Shown here in pieces: positions 34,450-46,153 of a stretch of DNA of 64,000 nt (positions within the stretch are counted from its first letter, which is position 1; the number at the start of each line of letters is the position of its first letter). Made by a program: the position numbers and the translations under genes. Source of the DNA: Apodospora peruviana. Taxonomy: Eukaryota; Ascomycota; Sordariomycetes; Sordariales; Lasiosphaeriaceae. Under the pieces are notes generated by a model that made no database searches, was not told the origin of the DNA, and saw only the letters and a program-made list of their open reading frames with translations. The stretch spans positions 248,001-312,000 of the forward strand of contig JAUEDM010000002.1 of NCBI GenBank assembly GCA_033439685.1, read 5' to 3'.

Positions 34450-37400
34450 ATGAACCTGAACAACTCGGGTATCCAGAACTACCCGCCGGTAGCTGAAGTC
34501 GACATCACAGACTATTCTCGACGACCGGGTTCCTCTACTGAAAGTACTGACGAGCTGCTTCCATCCGCAACCCACCTTGAGCTGGACGAAAGCTCCAGAT
34601 CGGTCAATACCAGTGGGCGTACTACGCCGGAAATTCGGCCACAATCGCCAGTTGGAAAGCTCGCGAGTAGCATCGGGCCGGTCCATGTTCTCCTGGTGGT
34701 CGCGGAGCCCGAGAAAAGTGACATAGCGAGCCCATACTCCCGACTTTCACATCCAAAATTGGCCCAGTCTGCCTTTGGGCGCCCACCCCGTGCGGGAATA
34801 GAGGTGTCCGAAGACGACATAGAGCTGGAACATTTCCCACTCCCAGCCGTCGGAGCATACTATCATAGTACCGAACACTTGGTTCCTCTTCCCGACGAAT
34901 CGGAGCCGAAGCCCTCTACCCCCGAAGATGGCCGACATGATGACTCGTCCAAGTTGGAAGCAACGCACTGCATTACCAATACACCAGTTCCGAACTACAA
35001 ACCGCTTCCCCTCCGCTGGCCTTTTAAGGTCTTCCTAGTCGCCATCATCGCAGGCATTTGCGCTTTTCTCGAATATCAGATCCACGATCTGCCACCGCTC
35101 CACTATAAGGCGCTTCAGTATGACCCGCCAGAACGGAATCTCCTCGTCCCTGGAATACCGAGTGGCGCTGCTCCTGCTCGTACAACTGCGATATCTGCTG
35201 TCCTGGTTCCGACAACACTCGGAACCAAGCCTAGCCCACTACCCAAGGTCCTACCCGTTGTGCAAACCGAGACCCACGTTCAGACTGGAAACTTGGCTTC
35301 TGAGAGCTATCTCGGGGGAGGGGCACCGACTCCGGCACCGAGGCCAAGGATGGTTCTAGCTCCGCGGCCTCCGTCATCAAGCTACCCCGGCTCTCAAAAA
35401 CAAGTCACAAAATTTTGCGGTTGGAATCGTCCATCTTGGTATGTGATCAACATAATCCCTCCCGAGTACCTTCTCGAGGAATTCCTGCAGGCATTCATGA
35501 CGACCGATCCGTCATGGTGTCCTTGCACAGTCACAGAGGAGAACGCGGACTTGCATCAGTTTAATACGCAATGGAATACGAGACAGTGGGAAACAAACGA
35601 CAAGGGTTGCGAGTCGGTCATGAATGTCGTGGCTTCCTTCAATGCTTACAAGTCGGTTGTATACTATAACGACACACCAGTTGGCCGGCGTGTCGTGAAT
35701 ATGATGACTCTCTATGACACCCCGCCGTCTTTTGTCACCCCATTCTGGCAATATCCCACTACCGATGCGGATGGTGGGATATTGTTTCCCGTGGCACTTC
35801 GGACCCCAAGGCTGGAGAAGCGAGATATCTTTGGAAACGCGGCTGAAAGAACGAAGACCGCGACATTCCCGATATCTAACCAGTGGTCCTGGGCGGACTA
35901 CAAAGGAGGACGGATGGACACGTCGTATTTCACGCCATGTTCGACAGACTTTCGAGACGCAAGGATTGATATGTTGACAGGGCGAGTTTACATCTCGGAA
36001 CTTCCCAGCTGCACCGAGGAACCCCCGACCTTTTTAACTACCTGGTTGACGCTTCCATTCGGACGACCGACAAAGGCCCCGAATACAACCTCCATTGAAT
36101 CTTCCACGAGGACTTCTATTGATACCGGCCCTGTTGAATCCCGGAAACCAACGCAGGATACCAAGACTGGTGGATTCCAAGCGCAAAGCACATTGAGCAC
36201 GTCGACTCGGATCATTGCAACCTCTTCCACCGTTTCTGTCACTCGGAATGCTACAAGGATATCGTCAGGGAAGGGTGGAGATCAAGATTTCAATACATGG
36301 CAATCACCTAACCCCATTATTTCGACCAGTCCAGGGAACGCGGAGGCAGAGGCATCCTCGGTATCTATCCCGCAAGTCGAAGTGACAAGCACTCAGACAT
36401 TTACATCCGTACAAGTGAGCAGTGATTTTGATCTTATTCGGTGTTCGGAAGCTCACACAACTCAGGGGCAGACAAGTTCTTCTCTTTCTATTGGAACTAC
36501 CTTCGAAACACCTTCAAGTTTGCCCAGACCCGGAAATGACAGCACTAAACCGTCCTCACCAAGCAGCAAGTTCACTGGGACCGAGTCTGTTACTTCAACT
36601 ATAACCGGCACTGTAACACAGGTCATCTTGTCCACGTTGGGACAATCCAAACCAACGATGGGGCCCGAGACGAAATCTGCTTTCAATACTCCGAGTCTAG
36701 CTTTATCTGACTCTACATCGCTGACCCTCAGCACGTTTACCACAGTCGCTAATGGCGGTGCTGGCGTAGGCCTTGAGACCACCACCCCGAAGGTGTCAGT
36801 CACGTCAGTCACGTCAGTAACGTCAGCAACGTCAGCCACGTCAGTCACGCCAGTCACGTCCATATCAGAGGCCCAGTCAAGCATTCCAGCAATAAGTTCC
36901 GAGGACAGTCCCGCACAAGCAAGCCCAGTTGGCCCGATCCCCCCGGAAGCACAAGAAGCTTTCTCCAACCTACGCACCGAAGCGGACTACTTAATGGCGT
37001 CCCTAATACCCGTTCTTCTCGCGACGCTCCTCGGCATTTGTATACAAGTCTTTACCAGCAGTCTAAACACCATGCTGCCATTTAGATTACTCGGTCGCGA
37101 GCATGGAGCGCCTGCCAGCGACTCTCTGTGCCTACCCCGGAGCAGTTGGCTGGGAGCTTCATGCTTGACAGGCTACCGGTTTATGCGCCAATTCGGCGAC
37201 CCGTTACCCTCGTTGAGCGTACTGCTCAATATACTCTCCACCGTATTCGTCCCTTTATCAACGGAAACCATACGGCTGGAGTTCACAACAATAGAGTGTG
37301 CCAGCGGGCTGGTCTGTGCCTTCGGCATGCGAACATCGGGCGTCCCTGTAAGAGCCGCAGAGGCTCTGTTAGCCGCCATGGCAGTTTTGGTCATTAGTTT

Positions 37401-38626
37401 ACGGTTTATTCTCACACGCTGGAAGACCGGCGTCGCCGCGGAACCTTGGAGCATCGCTTCAATGGCTGGTCTGCTTACCGACTATAAGCTCCGGAACATC
37501 CTACGCTCAGTATCGCCCAGTATAAATGGCAAGCATCATCATCTTCGCAATAGCCAAATAGCCACAGCGTTGGAGAGAAGAAGATTCCGGCTGGGATTCC
37601 TCCCTTCTACCCTAGGATCCCCCGAACACCAAATGTACGGCGTTCAAGTTGCCCCTGCAACAGACGACGGCAGACCAATACGACCAACCGTTCGAGATCC
37701 TCCAGCGCCGCCACATAAAAAGGAGGACGCCTCTCGCTCGTGGAAGAAGAGATTCTGGCACATCGAACCTGCCACTCAAGAGCTCTCTATTCGAACGACG
37801 GCTCTCATCTTGACCATCGGTCTTCTGGTTCTCATCCTGTACTACGAAAATACCGTCCCAATCACTCCCACACCTTTTGAAACGTTCATGGACAGCCAGT
37901 CCTTTGGCGTCCGCATGCTCTTTACGGCGTTCGGAACAGCTGTGAGCGGATTTTGGGATTTCTACTTTTCGCGTGAGCATCTATCTACCAATTTCTCCCC
38001 CGTCCGGCTGATAAAGGCTCATAATGAATTATACAGAGATGGCCGAAGGCCAGATCCATCGTCGGCTATTAACGGCGCCCCTACCAGCTCAAAGATCCGT
38101 CCTCGTCTCGCCGCCCTCAAACGTGTTCACCGGCCTCTGGCACTTTTTCCGAGCTCGAGAGATCCTCCCGTTCAGCGTCGCGCTAGCCACTCTCCTCGCA
38201 AAATTCACGCCTATCCTTTTCTCCGGGATTCCGTTCCGTAACACGGTAACTTGGAAGATGCACGAGGCTTGCACGTGGATGGCGGTCGCCGTCCTAAGCT
38301 ATATGGTTCTTGTCCTCGTGGTCTCGTTGTATTGCTCGGTTAGTATCACGAGGAAACAGTTGCCGGTCAGGACGGACACGATCGCTGGATGCATGTATTA
38401 CCTCGTTGGGTCGGGGATGCTGAAAGACTTTGAGGGGCTTGCAACGTTGGGTGGGAAGGAGAGGGATAGGGTGGTGGGTGAGATGAGTAGGTTGTATCGT
38501 GTTTTTGATGAGGTTGGTGGTGAGAGGCATGGGCGAGGCTCGCAAGGAGGTCTGAGTGACTCTGAGGAGAAGGGGGTTGTTGTTGACTACTACTCGGTTC
38601 CTGCTGTTACCATGTCTAAATCATAG
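34450..38626 (+). CDS. DUF3433-family multipass membrane protein
   Basis: Two exons (34450-37972 and 38037-38626) are joined across a 64-nt intron (donor TCGC/GTGAGC, acceptor TACAG). They sum to 4113 nt (1370 aa). Ignoring the intron gives a 1263-codon frame with a wrong C-terminus. The N-terminal ~190 residues are polar. One hydrophobic segment (FLVAIIAGICAFLEY) is at about 194-210. A large, probably extracytoplasmic Ser/Thr-rich domain of some 600 residues with several Cys follows. Clustered hydrophobic segments of the DUF3433 type come from about residue 850 (LMASLIPVLLATLLGI, LLAAMAVLVISLRFIL, LILTIGLLVLILYYE, FSVALATLLAKFTPIL, MAVAVLSYMVLVLVVSLY). The function of the family is unknown; the Ser/Thr-rich part suggests a cell-surface, O-glycosylated protein. 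Confidence 0.85.
36788..36862 (+). repeat. 9-bp coding minisatellite
   Basis: About eight tandem units close to GTCAGTCAC inside the DUF3433 gene encode an SVT/SAT/PVT run (three residues per unit). Units differ at one or two positions and keep the reading frame. Most joints form ACGTCA, the core of a CRE/ATF site. Confidence 0.7.
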
Positions 38627-40419
38627 CGGGGGGAAGAATGTGAGAGCAGCCAGCCAGGCTATCAAGATTGAGCTCTATCTTCTATCTTCATTTGCAAAAA
38701 GCAGACGAGGAAGCACCCTCGGGTGCTTTGAGTGTGAAAGGGGGAGTACATCATGATATCATTAGCTCTGGTTGTTACACTTACAGGTATGGAACGCCGA
38801 CAATCATGTTCTCCAAAAGCCCATACCGCACGCGAACACCGTCGTATTCATCCAAGAACACGGAACCTATTTCAGTCATAGATCACCCTTGTCACAGGAT
38901 AACTAATCCGCTCCGGCCCAGCCATTAGCTGCCAGCGTGACGGTGCTTGATTGAGAGACGCCGAAAAGGCAACTGGCCGGCCGGAACGGTTTGAGTGGCA
39001 ATGGATGAGGCACGCTGTAGGAGCTAGCCGTCGACGACTACTGCGAGACAAACTAGTCCCGCACGCTGCGGCGACTTTGTAGAAGTTGCCGCCGGAGGTG
39101 GAGGACATTCAGATGCTTAAGCCGTACTACCAGTATACCGGTGGCAGTCGCCGAGTTCGGCTCCGGTTATTGCACCCACCATGCGATGATCACGCCTTTT
39201 TGTAGCGTCCAGGTGGCACAGGGAATTGGCTACAGACGTGAGGATGGACAGGAGAACGGAGGGTTGGACGGGGTACGCTCCATAGGCCAGGTTTTATGCC
39301 ATCTGAGGCTATCAGGACGCCGATTGCTGATGTCGTACAGACCAGGGCTTCGGATAGAGCAAGCAAGTCGCCCGGGGCACTTTGCGGAGGGCACTGGGTT
39401 TCCATGGGTTTGCTGGTTGCCCCTTTGCCAGGACTGGGTGTGGGATGATGATGTGTGAGCCATAGTCTAGTTTTGTCCGCCGCAAGCGCAAGTGACGCTC
39501 AAGACAGTCTGAATGTGAATGAAGAGTTAGATTAGTAGATAAAGAGAATCATGTGACTCCCCAGACTCCATCAGAGCTGTTCCCATATCTGTATCTGGGA
39601 TTCATTACGTGTGCTGCCTCCGATGTGAGAGGTGTTATCTCAGCGAGACACCTATCATGAACGACTTTCGACAGTTTTTTCACCCCGGGAATTCAACTTT
39701 GGCGCTGTTGCAGCTGCTCGAGTGATATAGGTTTCTAGGCAGATTGGAGAATCTGTGGTCGTCACTTAGACAGGTACGTTGGTCTGGTTGGCAAAATTTA
39801 TGACTTTCTGCTCTGTCATTGGACGACGAGGATCTAATCCAAAGCGTGGACTGTTCGTTGATGAACTGAAGGCCTAGACTCTACACTTGGCTGACTGATA
39901 AGTACCAATGGATAAGATGCCCACCAGACCATCATCTGTTAACTGCGAGCAACTTGCTTTCATGGTTGTTTCGCCGAAGGGTCTTCCTTACTATACATAT
40001 GAATAAAGGAGTAAAAGTGAGTCTCTCTCATTTTTAAAGCGGTTGGTTCTGTCCGTGATATTGATGTAAATCGGATTGCTAGGAAGGGATAGAACCATGC
40101 TCCTGGTCGACGAAACACACGCACCAGCACAACCACCGTGTGAACCAGGCGCTCGGTTAATCAAAACACAAAATTCACGACCATCAATAAAGACGCTCTT
40201 TGGCGACGACGACTTTCCCAAAGACGCAGCTAAATACATCGCAGCGACCATAGTTTTTGAGATTCCCCTTACGATTTTCACATAGAAGATTAGAAGAGTA
40301 CTACTGCCCAGAGTGGCCAGGCAGTTACACGAATACTAACAATGGTTTCTGCAAGGAGTGGAAAGTTTCATTGTGCTTCTACCTAGGGTGTTGATAAAGA
40401 GCATCCTAAGATACATACT
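38627..40419. other. Intergenic region, no gene seen
   Basis: About 1.8 kb downstream of the DUF3433 gene. Many small open frames overlap without splice or family support. Confidence 0.5.
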
Positions 40420-40527
40420 AATATGGAACGAGTATAAGGGCAAGGTTTCCTTGTACAGTAAATAGTTTGAAGGTCCGACGCGCCCAAGGGCACAGCGGTG
40501 TATGAATAATAATAATATGGAACGAGT
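40420..40527 (+). mobile_element. 80-bp LINE 3'-end insertion with 14-bp target duplication
   Basis: The sequence AATATGGAACGAGT occurs at 40420-40433 and again at 40514-40527. The 80 bp between them match the last ~80 bp of the LINE at 33265-33345: shared TGTACAGTAAATAGTTTGA, a GGTCCG block, AAGGGCACA and the TATGAATAATAAT end. This is the structure left by target-primed reverse transcription that stopped after about 80 nt. The two 3' ends differ by some ten substitutions and one or two indels, so the donor was a related copy. Confidence 0.85.
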
Positions 40528-41730
40528 GTGTTGTCTAAAACCATCGAGCAGCTGAGTCTGTAATGACTGGAGTACTTGATTCTCAAGAGCAAAAAGGTGG
40601 TGTTGAAGCTGTGCGTCGGTGCTGCTTGCAACCTCCAAGCAGGCTGTGTGGGTGTGGCAGAAAAGGCATGAATTCCGTTTGTCCCTGGAGGCTCGCTTGC
40701 ATGAGCATAAAAAAAAAAATACTTACACCATGTTTGGTGACTCCATGGCAATCTCTTGTTTAGAGTTGACGGTTTGATGACTTGATGTGTTAACTTTGGA
40801 GAAAGTTGCGAAGGTTTGAATGATGCGCTCGAGGTGAATCGTTAATCGATAGCGTGTGTATAGGTAGGTAGGTAGTGTAATAATGAGCAAGGTAGTTTTA
40901 AGAATTTGGTCAGTGAAGAAGAACTAGTAGAGAGGAGCGGAGTTGAAACCGAATCACGAGAGTGTTGACGGTTGTGTTGGGTTTGTTGAAGGGAGAGTTG
41001 GACGAGTTGCCGGAAGATGGGCTCTGGAGTGAGCTTTGGGTCAAAGCTATGTGTGTGGACAATCGTGAGCGGTGAGCCTGCGTTTGGCCACATGTTTGTT
41101 GTGCGCCCCATCAAATCTGTACTGGGTTCCAAACTTGCGGTGCGCCCCATCAGTTGCTGCCTCGCGGTCAGCGCCTTCCGGGTGAGAATGCTGCTCGATG
41201 CTTGCGTCCCATGCATGTCCTTATTGGCTTGACCTGCAACTCTTGACAGCCCCACCACGGGAAGAGACCACAACCTGCTGTAACCCGTCCTTTCAAGGCT
41301 GCTTAAAGGGCCAGAAGTCTTTCCTCCTGCGACATCCTCAATCTCTCTTTTCGGTTCTGTTCTCCCACCATAGCTCATCACTACATAAGACTTATTCACT
41401 CCCCATACCATTTCCTGCAAGCTGCAGCACGACACACTGGGGGCCATTTAGGAGTTTGAGACATTGCTGGAGGAAACCCCCTACTCCGTAATAAATTTAC
41501 CAACCTCTGTCCTCTATCTGTCTGTTTCTCTACCTCTTCCCTGGAAACCCACCAACATTCACGTCTTGTCCCATTTCCGCCATTTTTATTACCTCAACCC
41601 TGAACCTTGGAGTCGATTTCGAATCTTAGCGCAGAAAGTTTCTTAAACGATAAACTCGGAGACACCTCAGGAGCCAGCAGGCTCAACACCACGTCTTCGA
41701 CCGTCCAAACTTTCTCCTCCTCACCACAAC
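40528..41730. other. Intergenic, 5' flank of the C2H2/ankyrin gene
   Basis: About 1.2 kb. Open frames on both strands are unsupported. Pyrimidine-rich stretches at 41500-41600 look like the 5' UTR/promoter of the next gene. Confidence 0.5.
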
Positions 41731-43498
41731 ATGGCTCCCTCGATCGAGTGCCCTATCTGCGGAAGGCGACTTGCAGGAAGGAACGAGCTGCGTAGACACC
41801 ACAGAGGTGTGCATGCACATGCCGTCATGAAATTCTCCTGCACAGTTCGGCGGTGCAATTCTCAGTATGGTCGATCCGACAATCTGTTGAAACACATGCG
41901 CAAAGCCCACAAAGCCAGTAGTTGTCAAAACAGTTCCAAAGATGCCTACAAAAAGTCGCTCGAGGATGCAAAAGCGAGAGAGGCACGTCTCGTCCTCTTG
42001 TCGGCAGCAGACGCGGGAAGCGAGCCACTTGTCCAGCTCTATCTCGATTCTGAGTTCGACGTCAACCAACGATCACCAGATGGACGGTCCGCATTGCACG
42101 TGGCTGCCGCTGGAGGACAAGAGGCGGTGGCACGGCTATTGCTGTCTCAGCGTGATATCGAAGTCGATGTGCCGGCGAACGACGGTCGCACACCCCTTTC
42201 GTATGCCGCTCGAGAGGGACACGAAGGCATGGTTGAGCTGATTCTCAGCAAACTCCAGCATTCTCCGCATAATGTAATCCATGGTCTTCGATGATGCCGC
42301 AACAAACTGCCGCGAGGTAGTTCTGAAACTTCTGCTTGAGAAGGGGTATAATTCAGATGGTAGTGGCGATCATATTTGCATCGCTGCAAGAAATGGATAT
42401 CACGGGGTGTTGAATTTATTATGGGGTGTTATGGAAGAAAGGCTTGAATCATCAGGATTCTCATTACAGGATGTTGAAAAAAAGGCGATGAATTCTGCTG
42501 CACGGGTAGGGCATGAAACCATCATGAGAGACCTCTTAAGGAAGGGGATCAGTCCAAATGATAACTCCTTATCTCAAGCCGTGGAGGGGGGGAATGTCAC
42601 GGTAGTTGATTTATTTCTGGACAAAGGTCTAGAACCCGGAGGTTGGTGTCTGCAAGTCGCAGAAAGGGAAGGAAATGCAGGGTTGGTAAAGTTTCTCATG
42701 GAAAAGGGGTTCGGCCATCAACACATTTGCTGAGGGACGCCGCACTGGGAGGGCGTGAGGAATTGGTCAAGTACTTGATGGCGAAGGGCTTTGAGCCAGA
42801 TAGGATATCGCTCCGCGATACAGCAGAAGCAGGACATGCATCGATAGTGAAGTCCTTATTCGAGAAAGGGGTTGAACTGAACTCGGAGGCCTTGACACTT
42901 GCGCAAATAAGGGCGGGTTTGGCGGTGGTGAAATTGCTCTTGGAAAAGGGGGTTAAACCGTCCTCCGAGTCACTGCGTGATGCGGTGTTTGGTGGAAACC
43001 TGGCGGTGGTGAAGTTGTTGTTGGAGGAGGGAGTTGAGCCAGACTCAAATACGTTGTCGGAAGCTGTGCAGCGGGGGAGACTTGCAGTGGTGAACTGGTT
43101 GTTAGAGAAAGGGGTTAAGCCGGACTCGGATTCGTTGTCATTAGCAACTAAGAAAGGGAACATTACGGTGGTGAATTTGTTGTTAGAGGCGGGGGTAAAG
43201 CCGGACTCGGACTCGTTGTCGTCTGCGGCTTATTGGGGGAACGTTGAGGTGGCGAGGCTTTTGTTAGATCTGGGGCTTAAGCCGGATTCAACGTCGCCCA
43301 GAAGCGCTAGGCACTGCTGTGAGAAAAGGGTGTTGGGTAGAAAAGGAGGTCAGTACATTACTAGATAGCGGGTTCCGGCCTGATGACACATTACTATCAT
43401 GGGCAAGACAAGTCAGGAATCAGTCGGATCGGTTCCGGGAGACCGCTCGACTGCTGCTAGAGTGGAAGGATAAGGAGGGATCGCGGAAATCTTGGTGA
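41731..43498 (+). pseudogene. C2H2/ankyrin protein with 27-residue repeat array, frameshifted
   Basis: The N-terminus has two C2H2 fingers (CPICGRR...HHRGVH and CTVRRCN...HMRKAH), then two or three ordinary ankyrin repeats (DGRSALHVAAAGGQEAVARLLL, DGRTPLSYAAREGHEGMVELIL). From about 42518 the chain becomes an array of some ten 27-residue units (xVVxLLLEKGVKPDSxSL...GN). The first frame stops at 42294. A 43-nt intron (AAT/GTAATC...CGCGAG) could bridge to the next frame in phase, or it is a frameshift. Two further one-base breaks are clear: a G4 run at 42706-42709 (one G short) and a C3 run at 43297-43299 (one base extra). The intended end is the TGA at 43496-43498. The role is unknown; fingers suggest nucleic-acid binding, repeats protein binding. 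Confidence 0.7.
42518..43290 (+). repeat. 81-bp (27-residue) coding tandem repeat
   Basis: About nine to ten consecutive units of 81 bp within the C2H2/ankyrin gene. The unit at residue level is (A/T)VVxLLLEKGV(K/E)PDSxSL followed by a variable helix and GN. The last four units are the most alike, suggesting recent duplication. Ordinary ankyrin repeats have 33 residues; these lack the β-hairpin loop (no DGxTPLH). Confidence 0.75.
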
Positions 43499-44467
43499 AC
43501 GAAGTATTTATGCAGAAGTTCGAGGTAACTCATTACAAATTCCATATGAATGGAGCCCAAGACAACTTGCAGTAGCAAGTAGCGATCTAGTACCAAATGG
43601 CGTACATCAGCCCAGGTAAGGATTTTGTTCAGATGCCCTGCCAAGTGGATGATCTCGGCTCATTGAACGGAAGCCTTCACGGATGAGGCAGGAAACGTCT
43701 CATCACGAACAAACCGGTCCATGGGCGGTTCGTCAACTTAAACCCCCTCTCCCTTTGCACCGTCAACTACAAAAACAGAGAATACATGGAGAGATGACTG
43801 AGCCTTGCAAATTTACTTTGACAGGAAGTTTGCATTTGATCCAAGGACAGAATTTCATACTCTTTGTAAGTACCTCCAAAAACATCTTAGTACTTGGAAG
43901 ATTGGTACTATTAGTCTATTACCTTTTACGCAGAATATCTTCAGATGTTTCAGCCCCTTTGAGAAGCAAAATCATCAACTGACACAGCGATATCCAATTC
44001 CAGAATTCCCGTGTTTGAAGTTTCCGAAAGGCTCCGCCTTTAACCAAGGCCGGAAAGCGCAACCCCAAGCCGCTGATGATATTGACTCAGGGACCGGGGT
44101 ACGGTGTCCACACCGTACTTGCACCGTGAAAACAACCAGCCAATCAGACCAGCCAATTGCCCCCAGTGTCGTCATTTCGTGGGTCCAGCTGATGTGCGCG
44201 CTTTCCTTTCAGTTTCAACCACAAACATTGGCATCATCATCATCGACTTGGCGTCGGTTTCCTCGTCATCTTGGCTGGAAGAGCCTGGAACAGTCCTTCT
44301 CCTCACCGCCTTCCTTCCTTCCCGTTAACTCTTGCGCAAGTTCGGGATTTTTTAAATCAAGTCCTTCATTTCTGCATCCTTTCAGCTCCTGGGAACCTTC
44401 CAATCTTGCACAACATCCATCTCCAACAAGTCACGCGACCGAACTTGACGAGAGTCCGTCCACCAAA
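43499..44467. other. Intergenic, 5' flank of the efflux-carrier gene
   Basis: Nearly 1 kb. The frame of the downstream gene happens to be open back to 43805 but has no ATG with coding character before 44468. Pyrimidine-rich stretches at 44230-44460 look like 5' UTR. Confidence 0.5.
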
Positions 44468-45894
44468 ATGGCGCCGACAGGCCTCCTCGAGTCCTTCCTA
44501 GGCGCGATCCAGGCATCACTCTCGGTCCTGCTCGTCCTCTCGTACGGCAGCATCGCGGCCTGGTCGGGTCTGCTCGACCACAAGTCCACGAAAGCCGTCT
44601 CCAAGATATGCGTGCGCATGTTCCTGCCCGCGCTGCTCATCACCAAGATCGGCTCCGAGCTGCACGCCGAGTCGGTCTCCCGCTACGGCATCATCTTCGT
44701 CTGGGCCATCGTCACCCACATCGTCTCTTTTCTCATTGGCCTCTTCGCCCAGTATGTGCTGGGCATGAAGGACTGGGTCACCGTGGCGCTCATGTTCAAC
44801 AACTCGACGAGCTATCCTTTGCTGCTGGTCACCGCGCTCGATGACACCGGTATCTTGAGTTCGCTGATCGTTACGGACGAGTCTTCGAAAGACGCAGTCG
44901 AGCGCGCCAAGTCCTATTTCTTGGTCTACGCGACCGTGTCGAGCTGTCTCACTTTTGCGGTGGGCCCGCGACTGATCGACTCGGAGCATGCGCCTGAGGC
45001 GGATGACAAGGATGAGGACGGATACGATGGTGATGATGACAATGAGGAGGAACGCGATGCAGAGGCAGCGAATGAGGAGACTGGATTACTACGCAATCCC
45101 TTTGCGTCAGGATCTTCGAGCGGCGGCTTTTTCCCATATCTACGACGTAACAGCGGCAACAGGGCATCGGTGATCCGGCAGGAGCTGCGCAGGGCGTCGT
45201 ACGTGCCGAAGCAGAAGTGGAAGCAGCTCAGCCCGAGGACCAAGTGGTGGCTGCTGTTCATCTCGGATTTCTTCAACGCGCCGCTGCTGGGTGCCTTGCT
45301 TGGACTCATCATCGGCCTTGTTCCTGCGCTGCAGCGCGCCTTCTTCAACGACGCCAACGAGGGGGGCATCTTTACCGCCTGGCTGACGGCTTCGCTCAAG
45401 AATATTGGTGGTTTGTTTGTGCCGCTGCCTGTCGTGGTGGCCGGTGTGTCGTTGTATACGTCGATGAAGGAGGCAAGGGAGCACACGCGCGACGGAAGTT
45501 TAGCTGAGGCGGCGAAGAAGACGCCGTGGTGGACTTTTACATACATCTTGGTGGTGCGGTTTTTGCTCTGGCCCGCCGCGTCGATCGGGCTTGTGTACGC
45601 TGTCACGTCGCGGACTGAGATTCTGGGGGATGATCCGATGCTGTGGTTCACCATGATGCTGATGCCCACTGGGCCGTCGGCGATGAAGCTGATTACGTTG
45701 GTCCAGGTTAGCGAGGGGGACCCAGAGGACGAGACTAATATTGCGAAACTACTCACGGTATGTTTTCCTGTGTCTTGTTTTATCTGGGAGATGTTGCTCA
45801 CCTTGAGGTCTGCTAGTTATCGTACGTCATGTCGCCGATTTTGTCGCTAACGGTGGTTGGCAGTCTGCTGGCCAGTCAGGCGAATATTCGGTGA
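44468..45894 (+). CDS. Auxin efflux carrier (AEC)-type membrane transporter
   Basis: Two exons (44468-45757 and 45817-45894) give 1368 nt (455 aa). The intron is 59 nt; without it the protein would get a wrong 30-residue tail. About ten hydrophobic segments fall in two groups: five in the N-terminal ~190 residues and five in the last ~190. Between them lies an acidic, hydrophilic loop (DDKDEDGYDGDDDNEEE). LLDHKSTKAVSKICVRMFLPALL and the NNSTSYPLLL stretch match the N-terminal half of AEC/PIN-like carriers. GPSAMKLITLVQV matches the conserved C-terminal half. In fungi these proteins sit in the ER or plasma membrane; the substrate is unknown. The ATG at 44468 lies just before the first membrane helix. 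Confidence 0.88.
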
Positions 45895-46153
45895 CCATCG
45901 TGACTGTCAGGCGTTATGGTTTTGGGCCAGCATCACAGCGAACAGTGTACATCATCACTAAACACGGACAAAGAAAGAGAACAACAGATACAATTCCACG
46001 TTACTCCATTCCGCTATGCTAACAAGACCTGGTACTGCTGAATCACGAAAACCGTGCTACTGAACATGCCCTTTTACTGGTATCTTTCCTCCTCATAAAA
46101 ATCACAACGGAAAACTCGAATCCTCTCACAACCATGCCCTGAAACTCTTAAAC
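45895..46153. other. Convergent spacer
   Basis: 260 bp between the 3' ends of the efflux-carrier gene and the PEBP gene. No gene seen. Confidence 0.5.

Noticed and set aside
37973..38036. Apparent frameshift at the end of the 1263-codon DUF3433 frame
   Set aside because: A GTGAGC...TACAG intron of 64 nt joins the frames in phase, so the gene is intact.
37612..38545. Minus-strand frames over the DUF3433 gene end
   Set aside because: Shadows of the spliced plus-strand gene.
44516..45801. Long minus-strand frames (157 and 291 codons) opposite the efflux carrier
   Set aside because: Antisense shadows; membrane segments and conserved motifs are on the plus strand.
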